A stretch of DNA of 64,000 bases from Spirobacillus cienkowskii (GCF_037081835.1 NZ_CP146516.1:124001-188000); one strand, 5' to 3'. Numbered from the stretch's first letter, positions 1 through 9,910 are shown. Notes: generated by a model not told the origin, from the sequence alone. Translations and numbers: made by a program.

Positions 1-555
1 AATCCATAATTTTGAACCATTTATAATGTAGTGATCACCATTTTTTACAGCTCTTGTTTTAATTCCTGCTGCATCAGATCCTGCTGTAGGTTCAGTTAAG
101 GCAAACGAAGCAATCATTTCGCCAGTAGCAAGTTTTGGCATATATTTTGCTTTTTGTTTTTCGTTGCCATAGAGGTACAAGCCTTTTAAGCCAATAGAAC
201 TATGCGCTCCTGCAGTTAAAGTAACGGATGAATCGTGTTGATTTAATAGCTCTAATGTTCTTGTATATAAAGTTTGAGTTAATTCGCTTCCACCAAATGC
301 TTCAGGAATAATTAAGCCAAACAAGCCCATTTCTTTCATGCCTTGAATAATATCTTTAGGGAGTTTTTTTTCTTGGTCAAATTTTAAACTATTTACATTT
401 TGCTTCATCCAATCGTTAATAGAATTATACATAAGAATATAATCATTTTCGCGATTGGTATTAAAAAATGGAAAGTGATGCAGAGATTTTTCTGGAATAT
501 GGCCATTAAATATATTTTTCATAAAACTAAATTGAGTTTTTGTATTTTTTGGCAT
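1..555 (-). CDS. acyl-CoA dehydrogenase, N-terminal part (3' end outside window)
   Basis: The reading frame is open from an ATG at 555 to the window edge (185 codons), so only the N-terminal part of the protein is seen. The SD AAGGAG sits about 7 bases before the ATG. The family signature is present: an ALTEPTAGSDAAGIKT-like stretch (the FAD-binding beta-domain entry of acyl-CoA dehydrogenases), followed by 'YIINGSKLWI', which matches the same part of the neighbouring gene. Family knowledge: flavoenzymes that desaturate acyl-CoA in beta-oxidation and pass electrons to ETF. It is divergent from a second acyl-CoA dehydrogenase, and the shared 214-base gap must hold both promoters. Catalytic Glu is not visible because the C-terminus is missing, so chain-length class cannot be given. 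Confidence 0.88.
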   Translation of the reverse strand, partial: MPKNTKTQFSFMKNIFNGHIPEKSLHHFPFFNTNRENDYILMYNSINDWMKQNVNSLKFDQEKKLPKDIIQGMKEMGLFGLIIPEAFGGSELTQTLYTRTLELLNQHDSSVTLTAGAHSSIGLKGLYLYGNEKQKAKYMPKLATGEMIASFALTEPTAGSDAAGIKTRAVKNGDHYIINGSKLWI

Positions 556-769
556 GTTGGCTCCTTACAGGATTTTTAAAGTTTCAATTTGAGTGAATTT
601 GCTTTTATTAAATTATATGAAACTCTCGAATAGAGCAAATAGGCTTTTATAAGATACCTGATGTATGCCAAATAATCGAGTTTTTTTGATTGCATTGTTA
701 ACCACTTAGTTTAAATTTAAATAGATCAATAGATTTTTTGTGCATTTTATTTTTTTTCGGAGAACCAAT

Positions 770-1912
770 ATGGCAATGTTTGATTTAAATGAAACTCAAA
801 AACAATTGTTTGACATGGCAAAGGATTTTGCAAATAAGGAAGTTTGGCCAAAAGCAAAAGAATTGGATGAAACAGCCAAGTTTCCGCTTGATTTGTTAAA
901 GAAGACTCATGAATTGGGGATGCTTAACGCATTTGTGCCAGAAGAAGTTGGTGGACTCGGCCTTGGAACCTTTGATCATTGTTTAATATCAGAGGCGCTT
1001 GCCATGGGGAGTGCTGGATTTTGTACCGCTGCATTAGCAAATGATTTGGCAGCAGTTCCTGTTATTTTGTCGGAAAACAAAGTCGTGTGGAAAGAATTTT
1101 TGGCACCTATGGTCAATGAGTGTTTGATGGCATCTTATTGCGTAACAGAACCTGGGGCTGGGAGTGATGTTGCAGGAATTAAAACAACGGCAAAAAAAGT
1201 AAAAGATAAATATATTATTAATGGCTCAAAAATGTGGATAACAAACGCAAATTATGCATCTTGGTTTTTTGTTTTAGCGAAAACTGATGCTAAGGCTGGC
1301 CATAAAGGCATGACAGGATTTATTGTGTCAGCTAAAACTCCAGGGGTGACAGTTGGTAAAAAAGAAGAAAATATGGGGCAAAGATGCAGTGATACTCGGG
1401 CAGTTACATTTGATAATGTTGAAGTACCAGAAAAATATTTACTTGGTAAAGAAGGCGATGGGTTTAAGTTAGCGATGGGTGCTTTTGACCGAACGCGTCC
1501 TGCAGTTGCCGCAGAGGCTGTAGGGCTTGCGCAACGGGCAATGATGTGTGCCATTGACTATGCAAAACAAAGAAGTGCTTTTGGCAAGCCAATTGGCGAC
1601 TACCAAGGGGTCGGCTTTATCATTGCAGAGATGGCAAGAGACATCGAAGCCTCTCGCTTACTAGTATGGAAATCGGCCTGTGAGGTGGATGCGGGTAGAA
1701 AAAATACTTATTACGCATCAATCGCTAAAATGTTTGCCGCAGATTCATGTATGAGAATTACGACAGATGCAGTTCAGATTTTTGGGGGATATGGTTACAA
1801 CAAAGAATACCCAGTTGAAATGTTAATGCGTGATGCAAAAATTTTTCAAATTTATGAAGGCACATCACAAATTCAAAGAATGATTGTAAGCAGAACTCTT
1901 CTTGGTAATTAA
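770..1912 (+). CDS. acyl-CoA dehydrogenase (short/medium-chain type)
   Basis: A complete 380-residue acyl-CoA dehydrogenase, the usual family length. '[15 protein letters not shown]' (about residues 118-132) and 'RSAFGKPI' are family signatures. The C-terminal 'YEGTSQIQR' holds the Glu used as catalytic base in MCAD/SCAD-type enzymes (about residue 362). It probably catalyses FAD-dependent alpha,beta-desaturation of acyl-CoA in the cytoplasm. The start was placed at the ATG at 770 because GGAG lies about 8 bases before it. An in-frame GTG at 740 would add ten hydrophobic/basic residues without an SD. The neighbour on the other strand is a paralogue, and an enoyl-CoA hydratase lies 10 kb away, so fatty-acid oxidation is a likely context. 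Exact substrate is not readable from sequence. Confidence 0.93.
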   Translation: MAMFDLNETQKQLFDMAKDFANKEVWPKAKELDETAKFPLDLLKKTHELGMLNAFVPEEVGGLGLGTFDHCLISEALAMGSAGFCTAALANDLAAVPVILSENKVVWKEFLAPMVNECLMASYCVTEPGAGSDVAGIKTTAKKVKDKYIINGSKMWITNANYASWFFVLAKTDAKAGHKGMTGFIVSAKTPGVTVGKKEENMGQRCSDTRAVTFDNVEVPEKYLLGKEGDGFKLAMGAFDRTRPAVAAEAVGLAQRAMMCAIDYAKQRSAFGKPIGDYQGVGFIIAEMARDIEASRLLVWKSACEVDAGRKNTYYASIAKMFAADSCMRITTDAVQIFGGYGYNKEYPVEMLMRDAKIFQIYEGTSQIQRMIVSRTLLGN

Positions 1913-1992
1913 AAAACTTTTCTTTGTTTTAAACAATCACTATGCTAGGTACTCTTTGTTTATGCGAATTTTTTAGCTTTGGAGAGAGTACA

Positions 1993-2445
1993 TTGAAAGC
2001 ATCAGATGTCAAAATTGGAATTGTAACCTCAAGATTTAATGAGATAATTACTTCTAAGTTATTATTAGGAGCAAAAAATTTACTGATTAGACGAGGCATC
2101 AATTTAGAAAATATCATTGAATGCGAAGTGCCAGGTAGTTTTGAAATTCCTTTAGCTGCCCAATTATTAATTGATAATAAAAAAGTTCATGGCGTAGTTG
2201 CATTAGGAGCTGTGATTAAAGGCACTACTGATCATTACAGCTATGTTTGTTCGAGTGCGACATCTGGTCTGATGAATGTGCAACTTTCTCGCTCTGTACC
2301 AGTAGGATTTGGAATTTTGACTTGTGATTCTATGGAACAAGCCATAGACAGAGCAGGCGGAAAACTTGGAAATAAGGGTGCTGATGTCGCTGATACTATT
2401 TTAGAAATGATTATGGTAAAATCTACGTTATTAGGAAAAATCTAG
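1993..2445 (+). CDS. ribH: 6,7-dimethyl-8-ribityllumazine synthase
   Basis: Penultimate enzyme of riboflavin synthesis: it condenses 5-amino-6-ribitylaminouracil with 3,4-dihydroxybutanone 4-phosphate. Visible family motifs are 'VTSRFNE' near the start, 'EVPGSFEIPLAA' (substrate-binding loop) and 'GAVIKGTTDHYSYV', which carries the conserved His. I chose TTG at 1993 because GGAGAG lies just upstream and the product is then about 150 residues, normal for the family. The in-frame ATG at 1942 would add 17 residues with no SD and no homology. It is followed by nusB with only two bases between stop and start, a common ribH-nusB arrangement implying co-transcription. ribF lies further along at 21 kb. 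Confidence 0.93.
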   Translation: MKASDVKIGIVTSRFNEIITSKLLLGAKNLLIRRGINLENIIECEVPGSFEIPLAAQLLIDNKKVHGVVALGAVIKGTTDHYSYVCSSATSGLMNVQLSRSVPVGFGILTCDSMEQAIDRAGGKLGNKGADVADTILEMIMVKSTLLGKI

Positions 2446-2447
2446 AT

Positions 2448-2900
2448 ATGATTGATGGTGAAAATGGTTTAAAGTCTTCTGACTTTAAAAAAATAAGAAG
2501 ACTTGCTGTACAATTTATTTATCAGCAAGATGTTAATCAGCAGTTTGTAATGCAAAAGCAGGTTTTGGATCAGTTTATGAAGCAGTTTGAAGTTCCTGAT
2601 TATCAAAAGGAGTTTCTAATGTCTATTTTAAGTTCTTTGTTTCAGGCGCTTAGTAAAATAGATGAGCTTATCGAAAAAAACGCAAAAAATTGGAAAATTT
2701 CACGAATTGCCAGAGTTGATTTAGCGGTATTAAGAGTTGCGACAATAGAGCTTTTAGAGCGTCAAAGCACAGATGTTGGAGTGATAATTTCAGAAGCAGC
2801 ATGTATTGCGCAAGAATATGGGGCTGCGAATTCGGCAGGATTTGTAAATGGAATTTTAGATGCAATTGCTAAAACAGTCAGGAAAAATGAATTAACCTGA
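2448..2900 (+). CDS. nusB: transcription antitermination factor NusB
   Basis: All-helical 150-residue protein, the normal length for NusB, an RNA-binding factor that with NusE (S10) binds boxA and supports rRNA transcription antitermination. Recognisable features are the N-terminal 'RRLAVQFIYQQDVN' (RR.A.Q.LYQ.D motif), 'ISRIARVDLAVLRVATIELL' and 'EYGAANSAGFVNGILDAIAK', matching the FVNGVLD signature. It starts two bases after the ribH stop, suggesting translational coupling. Downstream is a gene of unknown function in the same direction. Confidence 0.94.
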   Translation: MIDGENGLKSSDFKKIRRLAVQFIYQQDVNQQFVMQKQVLDQFMKQFEVPDYQKEFLMSILSSLFQALSKIDELIEKNAKNWKISRIARVDLAVLRVATIELLERQSTDVGVIISEAACIAQEYGAANSAGFVNGILDAIAKTVRKNELT

Positions 2901-2917
2901 AAAGGGTAAAGTATTTC

Positions 2918-3655
2918 ATGAGAGAAATTCACTTATTAGAAAATAATGAAGCCTGTGCAAGGTTTTTACTTTTAAGAACTTCTCAAGGTTTTTTACCCGA
3001 AACTTTTTTAGGTATAGGTTCTTTTTCTAGCCAAATTCCAAAACAAGGAAGTGGAATTGCGCTTTATTCTACTCCTTCTTTTTTTGAACATGAGTTAGCA
3101 GATAGTATTGTTCATGGTCATTTTTCTGTTTTTGAAAAAGAATCAATATTGTTGCAAACATCAATGGGGCTTGGAAATAATATTCCAATTTCTAGGTGGT
3201 ATTTGATTGGGCAGCATTTAAGTATATTTAATACTTCAAATATTGATGTAAAAAATTATTTACCTACAACAGAGCTTTGTAACGTTAAAAGTCCAGAAGA
3301 ATTTATGCAAGTGTATCTAGGATATTTGTTTCCTCATATACAAGAGGTAAGAGCACAAACTATTCTTATGCTATTTGATGTGAAAATGTTTTGTGATTAT
3401 GTATCAAACTTTTTCTCATGGCTTTCTAATAAATTAAAGAGTCCAAAAATTATTGAAAATATTGTTTCTTTATCTAATTTAGAGTTACAATATAAATTAA
3501 CTTCAGAATTATTATGGTATTTGTCTGATTCTGTTCTGCATCCTTGTATTGCTGTATATCCATCAACTCGTACATGTTTTCAAGGTTTGGTTAGTTCCGC
3601 CAGAAAAATAAGGATACAAGGCCATCTTTCAGACGATCTTCTTTTTAAGCTATAG
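2918..3655 (+). CDS. protein of unknown function (245 aa)
   Basis: I do not recognise this protein. It has no signal peptide, no obvious membrane segment and no catalytic motif. Composition is ordinary for a soluble cytoplasmic protein, and the first half contains a run of aromatic and serine-rich segments. It starts 17 bases after nusB with AAAAGGG as plausible SD, and is followed 17 bases later by a PilZ-domain gene. The four genes ribH-nusB-this-PilZ therefore look like one operon. The uninterrupted 738-base frame, SD and tight spacing support a real gene, but function cannot be inferred. Confidence 0.75.
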   Translation: MREIHLLENNEACARFLLLRTSQGFLPETFLGIGSFSSQIPKQGSGIALYSTPSFFEHELADSIVHGHFSVFEKESILLQTSMGLGNNIPISRWYLIGQHLSIFNTSNIDVKNYLPTTELCNVKSPEEFMQVYLGYLFPHIQEVRAQTILMLFDVKMFCDYVSNFFSWLSNKLKSPKIIENIVSLSNLELQYKLTSELLWYLSDSVLHPCIAVYPSTRTCFQGLVSSARKIRIQGHLSDDLLFKL

Positions 3656-3672
3656 AAAAGTGTTGATTTAGT

Positions 3673-4062
3673 ATGACTAAAAGTAGCAAAGATAAAAGAA
3701 AATCGATTAGACATGAAGTTGAATTAGTAGTTTCTATTAGTATAAATCAAAAAATTGTTGCAAAAAACAACGTGTTTAAAAATTTATCTGAGTCGGGTTG
3801 TTTAGTTTCTATTAGTAATAAATATAATTTTAAAGTTGGAGATAAGGTAACGGTTTTGTTTGAAGATGAGCTGTTGATTAATGATCTAGTGTTTGAGCCT
3901 ATTGAAGCAGTTGTAAGGCATATTACTACTAACGAGCTTGTTGCCTTGGTTGGTTTTGAATTTATAAATGTAAGTCTCAAAAATAAAAAAACAATAAAAA
4001 GTATAATTGACAATAAATTTTTAATAAAAAAATTTCCAAAAGCATGGCAAATTTCAAGATAA
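3673..4062 (+). CDS. PilZ-domain protein
   Basis: A small single-domain PilZ protein of 129 residues. The two halves of the c-di-GMP-binding signature are visible: RxxxR at residues 9-13 ('RKSIR') and (D/N)xSxxG at about 37-42 ('NLSESG'), followed by beta-strands typical of the barrel ('FKVGDKVTVLF', 'VGFEFINVS'). Family knowledge: such proteins act as c-di-GMP receptors that change motility, exopolysaccharide or surface behaviour. The canonical motif suggests that ligand binding is retained. It is the last gene of the ribH-nusB cluster. The partner cannot be told from sequence, but a chemoreceptor island lies in the same window. Confidence 0.85.
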   Translation: MTKSSKDKRKSIRHEVELVVSISINQKIVAKNNVFKNLSESGCLVSISNKYNFKVGDKVTVLFEDELLINDLVFEPIEAVVRHITTNELVALVGFEFINVSLKNKKTIKSIIDNKFLIKKFPKAWQISR

Positions 4063-4091
4063 TTTAATTTTCATAATAAAATAAAAAAATT

Positions 4092-6971
4092 TTAAAAATC
4101 ATAAACTTCAAAGCTATCTTCTTCTTGTATGTCTAAATCCAAACTATCTGTAGGCGCTTTAAGTAACTGCAAGAGGTCATCCCGAGATAAATGTTTAAAT
4201 ACTTCTTCATCTTGTTCAACAAATCTTTCAAAAATACTTTTTTTGCGACTAATAATTTCATCAATTCTTTCTTCTAATGTTCCTTTTGTGATTAATTTAT
4301 AAACTTGTACGTTTCGAGTTTGTCCTATTCTGTGAATTCTATCAGTAGCTTGGTTTTCTTTTGCGGCATTCCACCACCTATCAAAGTGAATCACAACGCT
4401 TGCCGCTGTGAGATCAATTCCTGTGCCTCCAGCGAGTAAAGAACCAATAAAAACTTTTACATCATTATTTTCTTGAAATTCTCTAACAATATTTCCACGA
4501 TTAACAGATTGACCTGTTAAGATTACATGTTTAATTCCTTGTAAATTTAATCTTTCAGAAAGTTTATTAACCATTTTTGCATATTGTGAAAACACAACAA
4601 CCTTTTGTTCGCTTTCTATCGCTTCGCTTAGTAACTCGTCAAATAAGTGAAGTTTACCGCTTCCTACAGCACCGTATTGAGGATCTATCAAACTAGGATC
4701 ATTACAAATTTGTTTTAGCAAACTGATTAAGCTAAAAATATGAATATATGGTATAGGGTTTTTGTCATTTTGTAGATCATCAATAAGTTTTTTACCTTTT
4801 AAATTTAAGGCTTCAGTATAAAGTTTTTTCTGTGAAGGATTTAAGTGGCAATAACGTATGTCTTCAACTTTATCTGGTAGATCTCTCAGTACATCAATTT
4901 TATTTCGTCTCATTTTAAAAGGATGAATTAAGCGATGAAGTTCGATGTCTGCTAATGGGTCTATTTTTTCTGTATTTGGAAGGTATCTTTTTTTAAAGTC
5001 ATTGTCGGTACCTAAATATTTTGGTGCAATGTAATCAAAAAGATTTTTTAGTTCCATTAAATCGTTTTCGAGAGGAGTTCCTGTTAAGCATAAACGCATG
5101 TTACTGTTTATTTTACATGCAGCTTTGTAAGTTCTGGTACTTTGATTTTTTACTAGATGAGCTTCGTCTAAGATAACTAAATTCCATTTAAATTGCATGA
5201 TTAAATTAATATCTCTTAGTAATATGCCATAGCTTGTAACAAATGCGTAATGATGATCTTTATTATTGTTTATTTTGTTTAAATGATTTTTTCTAAGCGA
5301 GCCATGAAAACAAATGCTATTAATCTTAGGAATATATTTGTGCATTTTATCGAGCCAATGATCAATAACACTTGTTGGGCAAACGATTAAAGTTATTGAG
5401 CTTGCCTCGCTCTCACTTATTCCAGAAATTAAGCCCATTGCTTGGTGAGTTTTGCCTAAACCCATTTCATCTGCAAGCAATCCGCCAAGTTGATTATTAT
5501 ATAACCACCATAACCATTTTAAACCATCTTCTTGATAGGGTCTTAACTTTAAATTTGTTTCTTTAAGAACAGGAATTTGTAAATTTTCTCTTGAAATAAG
5601 ACCAGATCGAATTTTTTGAATAAATGCTTTTTTGCCTTTTACTTTGCTATTTGCACCAAACTGTTCATGAAATTTAATAAATTCAAGGGTAGAAAGTTTA
5701 ATTTGTCCATCGTCTTGAATTTTATTTTTTAACCAATCTATTTCTGAAGTGATTTTTATGAACCCTTTTTCGGTTTCAAGAAACTGTTTTCCTTCTGCTC
5801 TTGCTTTAAGAATTTGCAATAAAGATCCCGAAGCCTGAGGCAAGTTTTTATCGTATTGCGCATCTGTTTGAGAATCAGATTTAAATTGCGCTTCTATTAA
5901 TATGTCTCCATCAGAAGATTTATTTAATGTAAATTCAGGAACTGTTATTTTATCGTATACTTTAATTTTTGTTAAGTTATTACTTGTAATGACTTCAGCT
6001 GTTTCTTTAAGTCTTGAAAAATTATTTTCAAGCAAATTAGCTGCGGTATCACCTTCAACAATTCCAACCTTAGGGTACTCTTGCCATCTAGAAATTTGTG
6101 TAATATTGAGGTTGTCACAAAAAGGAATATAACCAATTTTTTTAAAGTAAATACCTACTTTACCATTGTGGTTGTGGTCTAAATCTGAAATCGTAATTTT
6201 TTTAAATAAATTATTTTCTTTAAAAATATCTATAAATTTTTCAATTTTAAACCGAGATTTTCCTGATAATGTAATATTAAAATATCTTTTAGCAGTATAT
6301 TTGTGATCGATGAGTTGCAAAGCTTTAGGTGAAATTTTATTTAAATATTTAGAGTTAAATAAAATTTTGCAAGTATCATCAATGCTAAATCTGTAGTTTA
6401 GTTTTTTAGAAGCATCAATTTTTACTGTAACATTTAGCCAGGGCTCTTCTTTGTCGAGATCAATAGAGATAATTTCAATAGCAGATGAAAAAATATTTTC
6501 TAGATTATTACTTTCTATAATTTGTTTTGCATCATTAATGATGTCCCACTTTTCTTGAGGACTAAATGCAGAATTTTTATTATTAGAAGTATTTTGTTGC
6601 GTTGTTTTTTGAAAATTTATAGGACTTAAATGTAAGTCGGATCCTCCAGTACCTAAGTTCATTTTTTGCAAATAAGGAGCTTTTTCTTGATTGAGATAAA
6701 TACAAAAGGCTGCAAGATGCGGGCATTTTTCTGCTCGTCTTCTATTTGCTTGGCAAGTGCATTCCATCCATTGAATAAATTTACCAAGAGAATGTATTTT
6801 TATTCTGACTTCGTAATTTTCTCCAATTCCAGCCTTAACTTTACAACTAATTAGTTCTCCATAAGCTTGAAAGTTATGGATTCCCCCAGATTTATAAATA
6901 GAAATTCCATTTTGCCAATTGCTGGCTTGGAATTGAGTAGACACAAAGTCAATAAAAGAGTGAGAAGTCAT
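4092..6971 (-). CDS. SWIM zinc-finger / SNF2-family DEAH helicase-like ATPase
   Basis: A 959-residue protein with an N-terminal SWIM zinc finger (CxC...CxH at about residues 67-90: 'CTCQ...KCPH'), a divergent middle region, then a SNF2/Rad54-type ATPase core. Core motifs are 'DEMGLGKT' (Walker A, about 504), 'DEAH' (about 600), 'LTGTPLEN' (motif III), and C-terminal 'GGTGIDLTAA' and 'DRIHRIGQTR' (motifs V/VI, about 880). Family knowledge: double-stranded DNA translocases. Bacterial SWIM-SNF2 proteins are widespread, often described as putative chromatin-remodelling-like or RapA-like, with few characterised. It follows a penicillin-binding protein gene on the same strand with an 82-base gap. 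The SD is weak. Confidence 0.92.
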   Translation of the reverse strand: MTSHSFIDFVSTQFQASNWQNGISIYKSGGIHNFQAYGELISCKVKAGIGENYEVRIKIHSLGKFIQWMECTCQANRRRAEKCPHLAAFCIYLNQEKAPYLQKMNLGTGGSDLHLSPINFQKTTQQNTSNNKNSAFSPQEKWDIINDAKQIIESNNLENIFSSAIEIISIDLDKEEPWLNVTVKIDASKKLNYRFSIDDTCKILFNSKYLNKISPKALQLIDHKYTAKRYFNITLSGKSRFKIEKFIDIFKENNLFKKITISDLDHNHNGKVGIYFKKIGYIPFCDNLNITQISRWQEYPKVGIVEGDTAANLLENNFSRLKETAEVITSNNLTKIKVYDKITVPEFTLNKSSDGDILIEAQFKSDSQTDAQYDKNLPQASGSLLQILKARAEGKQFLETEKGFIKITSEIDWLKNKIQDDGQIKLSTLEFIKFHEQFGANSKVKGKKAFIQKIRSGLISRENLQIPVLKETNLKLRPYQEDGLKWLWWLYNNQLGGLLADEMGLGKTHQAMGLISGISESEASSITLIVCPTSVIDHWLDKMHKYIPKINSICFHGSLRKNHLNKINNNKDHHYAFVTSYGILLRDINLIMQFKWNLVILDEAHLVKNQSTRTYKAACKINSNMRLCLTGTPLENDLMELKNLFDYIAPKYLGTDNDFKKRYLPNTEKIDPLADIELHRLIHPFKMRRNKIDVLRDLPDKVEDIRYCHLNPSQKKLYTEALNLKGKKLIDDLQNDKNPIPYIHIFSLISLLKQICNDPSLIDPQYGAVGSGKLHLFDELLSEAIESEQKVVVFSQYAKMVNKLSERLNLQGIKHVILTGQSVNRGNIVREFQENNDVKVFIGSLLAGGTGIDLTAASVVIHFDRWWNAAKENQATDRIHRIGQTRNVQVYKLITKGTLEERIDEIISRKKSIFERFVEQDEEVFKHLSRDDLLQLLKAPTDSLDLDIQEEDSFEVYDF

Positions 6972-7053
6972 TTTTTTTCTGTCTAAAAGTTATTTTAATC
7001 TTAGTTTTAACTCTAAAGATTAATAAAATTAAAAAATAATTGTTAATGTGTTT

Positions 7054-8595
7054 TTAGTTGCTTCTACTAGCAACCCTACTATCGCTTTTTTCTAGTCTTA
7101 AGTAGTCGGCTAGTGTTGTTTGTGCAACAGAACTTGCACGAACAACCCAATTTTGTGGGCTGGCTACTACAGTACCGATGGCAATACTATTGGGGCTATT
7201 TAAAGGAGCAATTCCACTAAACCAAGTATACAATACGTCTCTGTTTTCTGGATCAAGAAGCGTGCCTGTTTTTCCTCCTATTTCATCTGCTTCTGCTCGA
7301 GTGCCTACTTTATGAAAAGTCCTACGGCTTGTTCCAGATGAAATTGTTGCCAGCATAAGTGTTTCAATCTTTGATGCAGTTTGAGGTGATACGATTCTTC
7401 CAATTTGAATTGACTTTGCTCTGTAAATCTCTTTTCCGTCTGAATTGTAAGCTGCTTCAACTATGTATGGAGCCATCATGATCCCTTGATTATTGATAGC
7501 GGCAGATAAAAGGGCGGCATGAATAGGGTTTAGGCGTGTTGCGCCAAACCCAGCTCCAGCCTCTGCGACTTCAAGTGGGGTTGCGGAATCAAGATCTGGT
7601 AGCAAAAACATACTAGTCTGCAATTTAATATCACTCGGGATAGGTTTATTAAACATAAATTTTTCAGCAAAAGATTTAAGCGAAGATAATCCTACATCAT
7701 AAAGTGCAATTCGTGCAAACGCTGTATTGCAACTCGAGCCAAATGCCTTAGCAAATGTAATTTTTTGATTGTCGCGTACTGGGTCTGCTAGCCAATTGCC
7801 GTTTCTCAGATATCCACACCCACCACGAAATGAGATTAAATCATAAGGATTTAAGTTCTTTTTCTCTATTGCGGCGGATGCGGTGATAATTTTCATAAGA
7901 CTTGCAGCAGGAGCTCTAGAACTCACAGAGTTTAAAGCATTTCTATTGCCACCATTTTGGCTTAAGGCTAAAACACGACCAGTTTTAGGTTCTATGATCG
8001 CTGTTGAACCATTAAGTATTTTTGACTGACTTAAATACTTTTCTGAAGCATCTTGAAGTTGTGGATCAATAGTTAATTCAAGCCTGTAACCTTTGTAAAA
8101 AGAATACACTTTTCCATTTCTAATAAAAAGTTTTGTGGCAACTTCGGGCCAATCAATTTGCCCAAAAGGCGTATTAAATGCAGTTCCATGATTATTTAGC
8201 GATTCTCTAGGATCTGTCATAGCTTTAACTTTAACTGTATTACTAGAAAATTTTTTGGGATTTATGATTGATGTTCCGGAGTAAGATGAAAACAAAACAG
8301 GCTGAGCTGTTACGTAAACTGTTTTAAAATCATTTCGAGCAAAACTGTTACTTTTTGATTTTCGTTTAGACGCGTAATTTTTCTTGTTTTTTGAGGTATT
8401 TTTTGATTTTTCATATTTATTTTTATAATATTTTTTTGATGCAGAGCTTTTGTTTTGATTTTGTTGAGAATAAAGTATTGTCACATCTTTAGCAGGAGCT
8501 GCATATAATTGAGGTATAAAAAAACAACTACTAATTACTAATTTAACTAAAAAATTTAAAGAGTTTCTATACAACTTCTTTGATAAAAAATCCAT
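7054..8595 (-). CDS. exported penicillin-binding protein (transpeptidase domain)
   Basis: A 513-residue protein with an N-terminal signal sequence/anchor ending near 'LYAAPA' (about residue 33), a low-complexity Lys/Asn/Ser linker (about 45-100), then a penicillin-binding transpeptidase domain. The active-site triad motifs are all present: SxxK as 'SLMK' (about 229), SxN as 'SSCN' (about 287), and KTG as 'GGKTGT' (about 440). It therefore should acylate peptidoglycan stem peptides in the periplasm as a D,D-transpeptidase. It lacks a glycosyltransferase (GT51) domain and the usual large class B N-terminal module, so assignment to FtsI/MrdA or a specialised paralogue is open. Start is supported by GAGGAAT upstream of the ATG. 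Confidence 0.88.
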   Translation of the reverse strand: MDFLSKKLYRNSLNFLVKLVISSCFFIPQLYAAPAKDVTILYSQQNQNKSSASKKYYKNKYEKSKNTSKNKKNYASKRKSKSNSFARNDFKTVYVTAQPVLFSSYSGTSIINPKKFSSNTVKVKAMTDPRESLNNHGTAFNTPFGQIDWPEVATKLFIRNGKVYSFYKGYRLELTIDPQLQDASEKYLSQSKILNGSTAIIEPKTGRVLALSQNGGNRNALNSVSSRAPAASLMKIITASAAIEKKNLNPYDLISFRGGCGYLRNGNWLADPVRDNQKITFAKAFGSSCNTAFARIALYDVGLSSLKSFAEKFMFNKPIPSDIKLQTSMFLLPDLDSATPLEVAEAGAGFGATRLNPIHAALLSAAINNQGIMMAPYIVEAAYNSDGKEIYRAKSIQIGRIVSPQTASKIETLMLATISSGTSRRTFHKVGTRAEADEIGGKTGTLLDPENRDVLYTWFSGIAPLNSPNSIAIGTVVASPQNWVVRASSVAQTTLADYLRLEKSDSRVASRSN

Positions 8596-8660
8596 TATAG
8601 ATTCCTCAAGTTCATTTTAGCGATTATATCACAGTATTAATCCATTTTGGATCTGTTTAG

Positions 8661-9356
8661 TTAAATGCTTAAATTATTTTTTGTTAGAATCCAACAATAC
8701 AGTTTAAATACACAAAGCTTGTTGTTCAGTATAACTGGCATTAACCTTTCAGATTGGAATTGCCAAGAGCCTTGACCTTTAGCTTCCGTAATTTCCTGTT
8801 GATATCGTGAATTATCATCTTCAACAAGTATTTTCGGCATTTCAGAAAAAATTGAAAGAAATAAATTTGCATTAGTTGCAGAAATTTCTAAAATTTTTGA
8901 GAGAACTCGCTTTCTAATTTGATTTAATGTTAGTAATTGTAGCGGAAATTCTAATTTTTGAAAACTGCCAATAACTGTTTTTCCCAATGGAAACAATGTC
9001 TTATCTAGATTGTCTTTATCTTCGTTTTGATAAATTAACGAATCATCAATGATTGGTGTTTCTAATACCTCTATTCTGGGTAGTGCCTGAGAAGGGATAA
9101 ACCAAGAAATGTAAGCTAAAGGAATTGATGTATAATATCCTTTACTTGCCTGTCCTTCGTGGGGATAAATAGGGAATAAAATTGGTAATTTTAAATTTTT
9201 TGTCTCTGGAGTTGGGCAATAGCAGTTACCGTAATTCTTTCTTGGTCTGATTAAACTATTTTTAAACACCAATTCTAGCCTATCTAATTGAATTCTTTGC
9301 ATTTGTGGTAATTTATTCCAAATTTGAATTGCGGCAATTCGTGCAATATTTGTCAT
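8661..9356 (-). CDS. protein of unknown function (231 aa)
   Basis: I do not recognise the family. The protein has no signal peptide or clear membrane helix. It has a Pro/Tyr-rich middle section ('CYCPTPETK', 'FPIYPHEGQ') and a Trp/Phe-rich C-terminus. An SD (AGGAC) lies 6-7 bases before the ATG. It is divergent from bactofilin, sharing a 113-base promoter region, and precedes the penicillin-binding protein gene on the same strand by 65 bases. A role in the cell envelope is a guess from position only. Confidence 0.7.
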   Translation of the reverse strand: MTNIARIAAIQIWNKLPQMQRIQLDRLELVFKNSLIRPRKNYGNCYCPTPETKNLKLPILFPIYPHEGQASKGYYTSIPLAYISWFIPSQALPRIEVLETPIIDDSLIYQNEDKDNLDKTLFPLGKTVIGSFQKLEFPLQLLTLNQIRKRVLSKILEISATNANLFLSIFSEMPKILVEDDNSRYQQEITEAKGQGSWQFQSERLMPVILNNKLCVFKLYCWILTKNNLSI

Positions 9357-9469
9357 TTGATTGTCCTAATACAAATTGTTACCTAACTGATTTTGTAAAT
9401 ACCTAGAATAATTTCATAATACGGGAATAAAAAATAATTTAAAACGTAACCTCATTGTTTGGAGTGTAA

Positions 9470-9910
9470 ATGTTTTCAAAAGCTAAAGAAACCAAAGTTT
9501 TATCATCATTTCAAAGTATTGAAACTGTTAATAAAAAATATAAGGGAGTGCCGTTTTCATTATTAGGAAGCCAAACCTCTTTTCAAGGAAAAGTAATATT
9601 AAAAGGAGAAGCGCGCCTTGCAGGCCAAATAGAAGGTACAATCATTTCTGAAGATGTTTTAATATTAGAAGAACCTGCTTTAATTAAAGGTGAAATTCAG
9701 GGAGTTATTGTTGAAGTGAGCGGTGTGTTTGAAGGAAAATTGCATGCTTCAGATCTTTTGAGACTGACTTCAACAGCGCGAGTAGAAGGTGATATTGCGG
9801 CCTATAGGCTGATTGTCGAAGAAGGGGCAAAACTCATTGGAAAAATTGCGAGTTTAGAGCCGCCACGTCATTTAAAAGATGAAATTCCTTTAACTATAGT
9901 TTCTTCATAG
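9470..9910 (+). CDS. bactofilin (polymer-forming cytoskeletal protein)
   Basis: A 146-residue protein with the bactofilin core: successive short beta-strand repeats rich in Gly and hydrophobics ('FQGKVILKGEARLAGQIEG', 'ALIKGEIQG', 'VEGDIAAYRLIVEEGAKLIGKI'), expected to fold as a right-handed beta-helix that polymerises without nucleotides. A disordered N-terminus of about 30 residues precedes it, and a short Pro-containing tail follows, both typical. Family knowledge: bactofilins scaffold cell-wall enzymes, morphology or chromosome/polar structures. Here it sits next to genes for a penicillin-binding protein and two unknown proteins, which fits an envelope role. The SD GGAG is 7 bases before the ATG. 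Confidence 0.93.
   Translation: MFSKAKETKVLSSFQSIETVNKKYKGVPFSLLGSQTSFQGKVILKGEARLAGQIEGTIISEDVLILEEPALIKGEIQGVIVEVSGVFEGKLHASDLLRLTSTARVEGDIAAYRLIVEEGAKLIGKIASLEPPRHLKDEIPLTIVSS

Noticed and set aside
1942-1992. Longer ribH start at the ATG at 1942.
   Set aside because: No SD, and the extra 17 residues do not resemble lumazine synthase N-termini; TTG at 1993 has GGAGAG.
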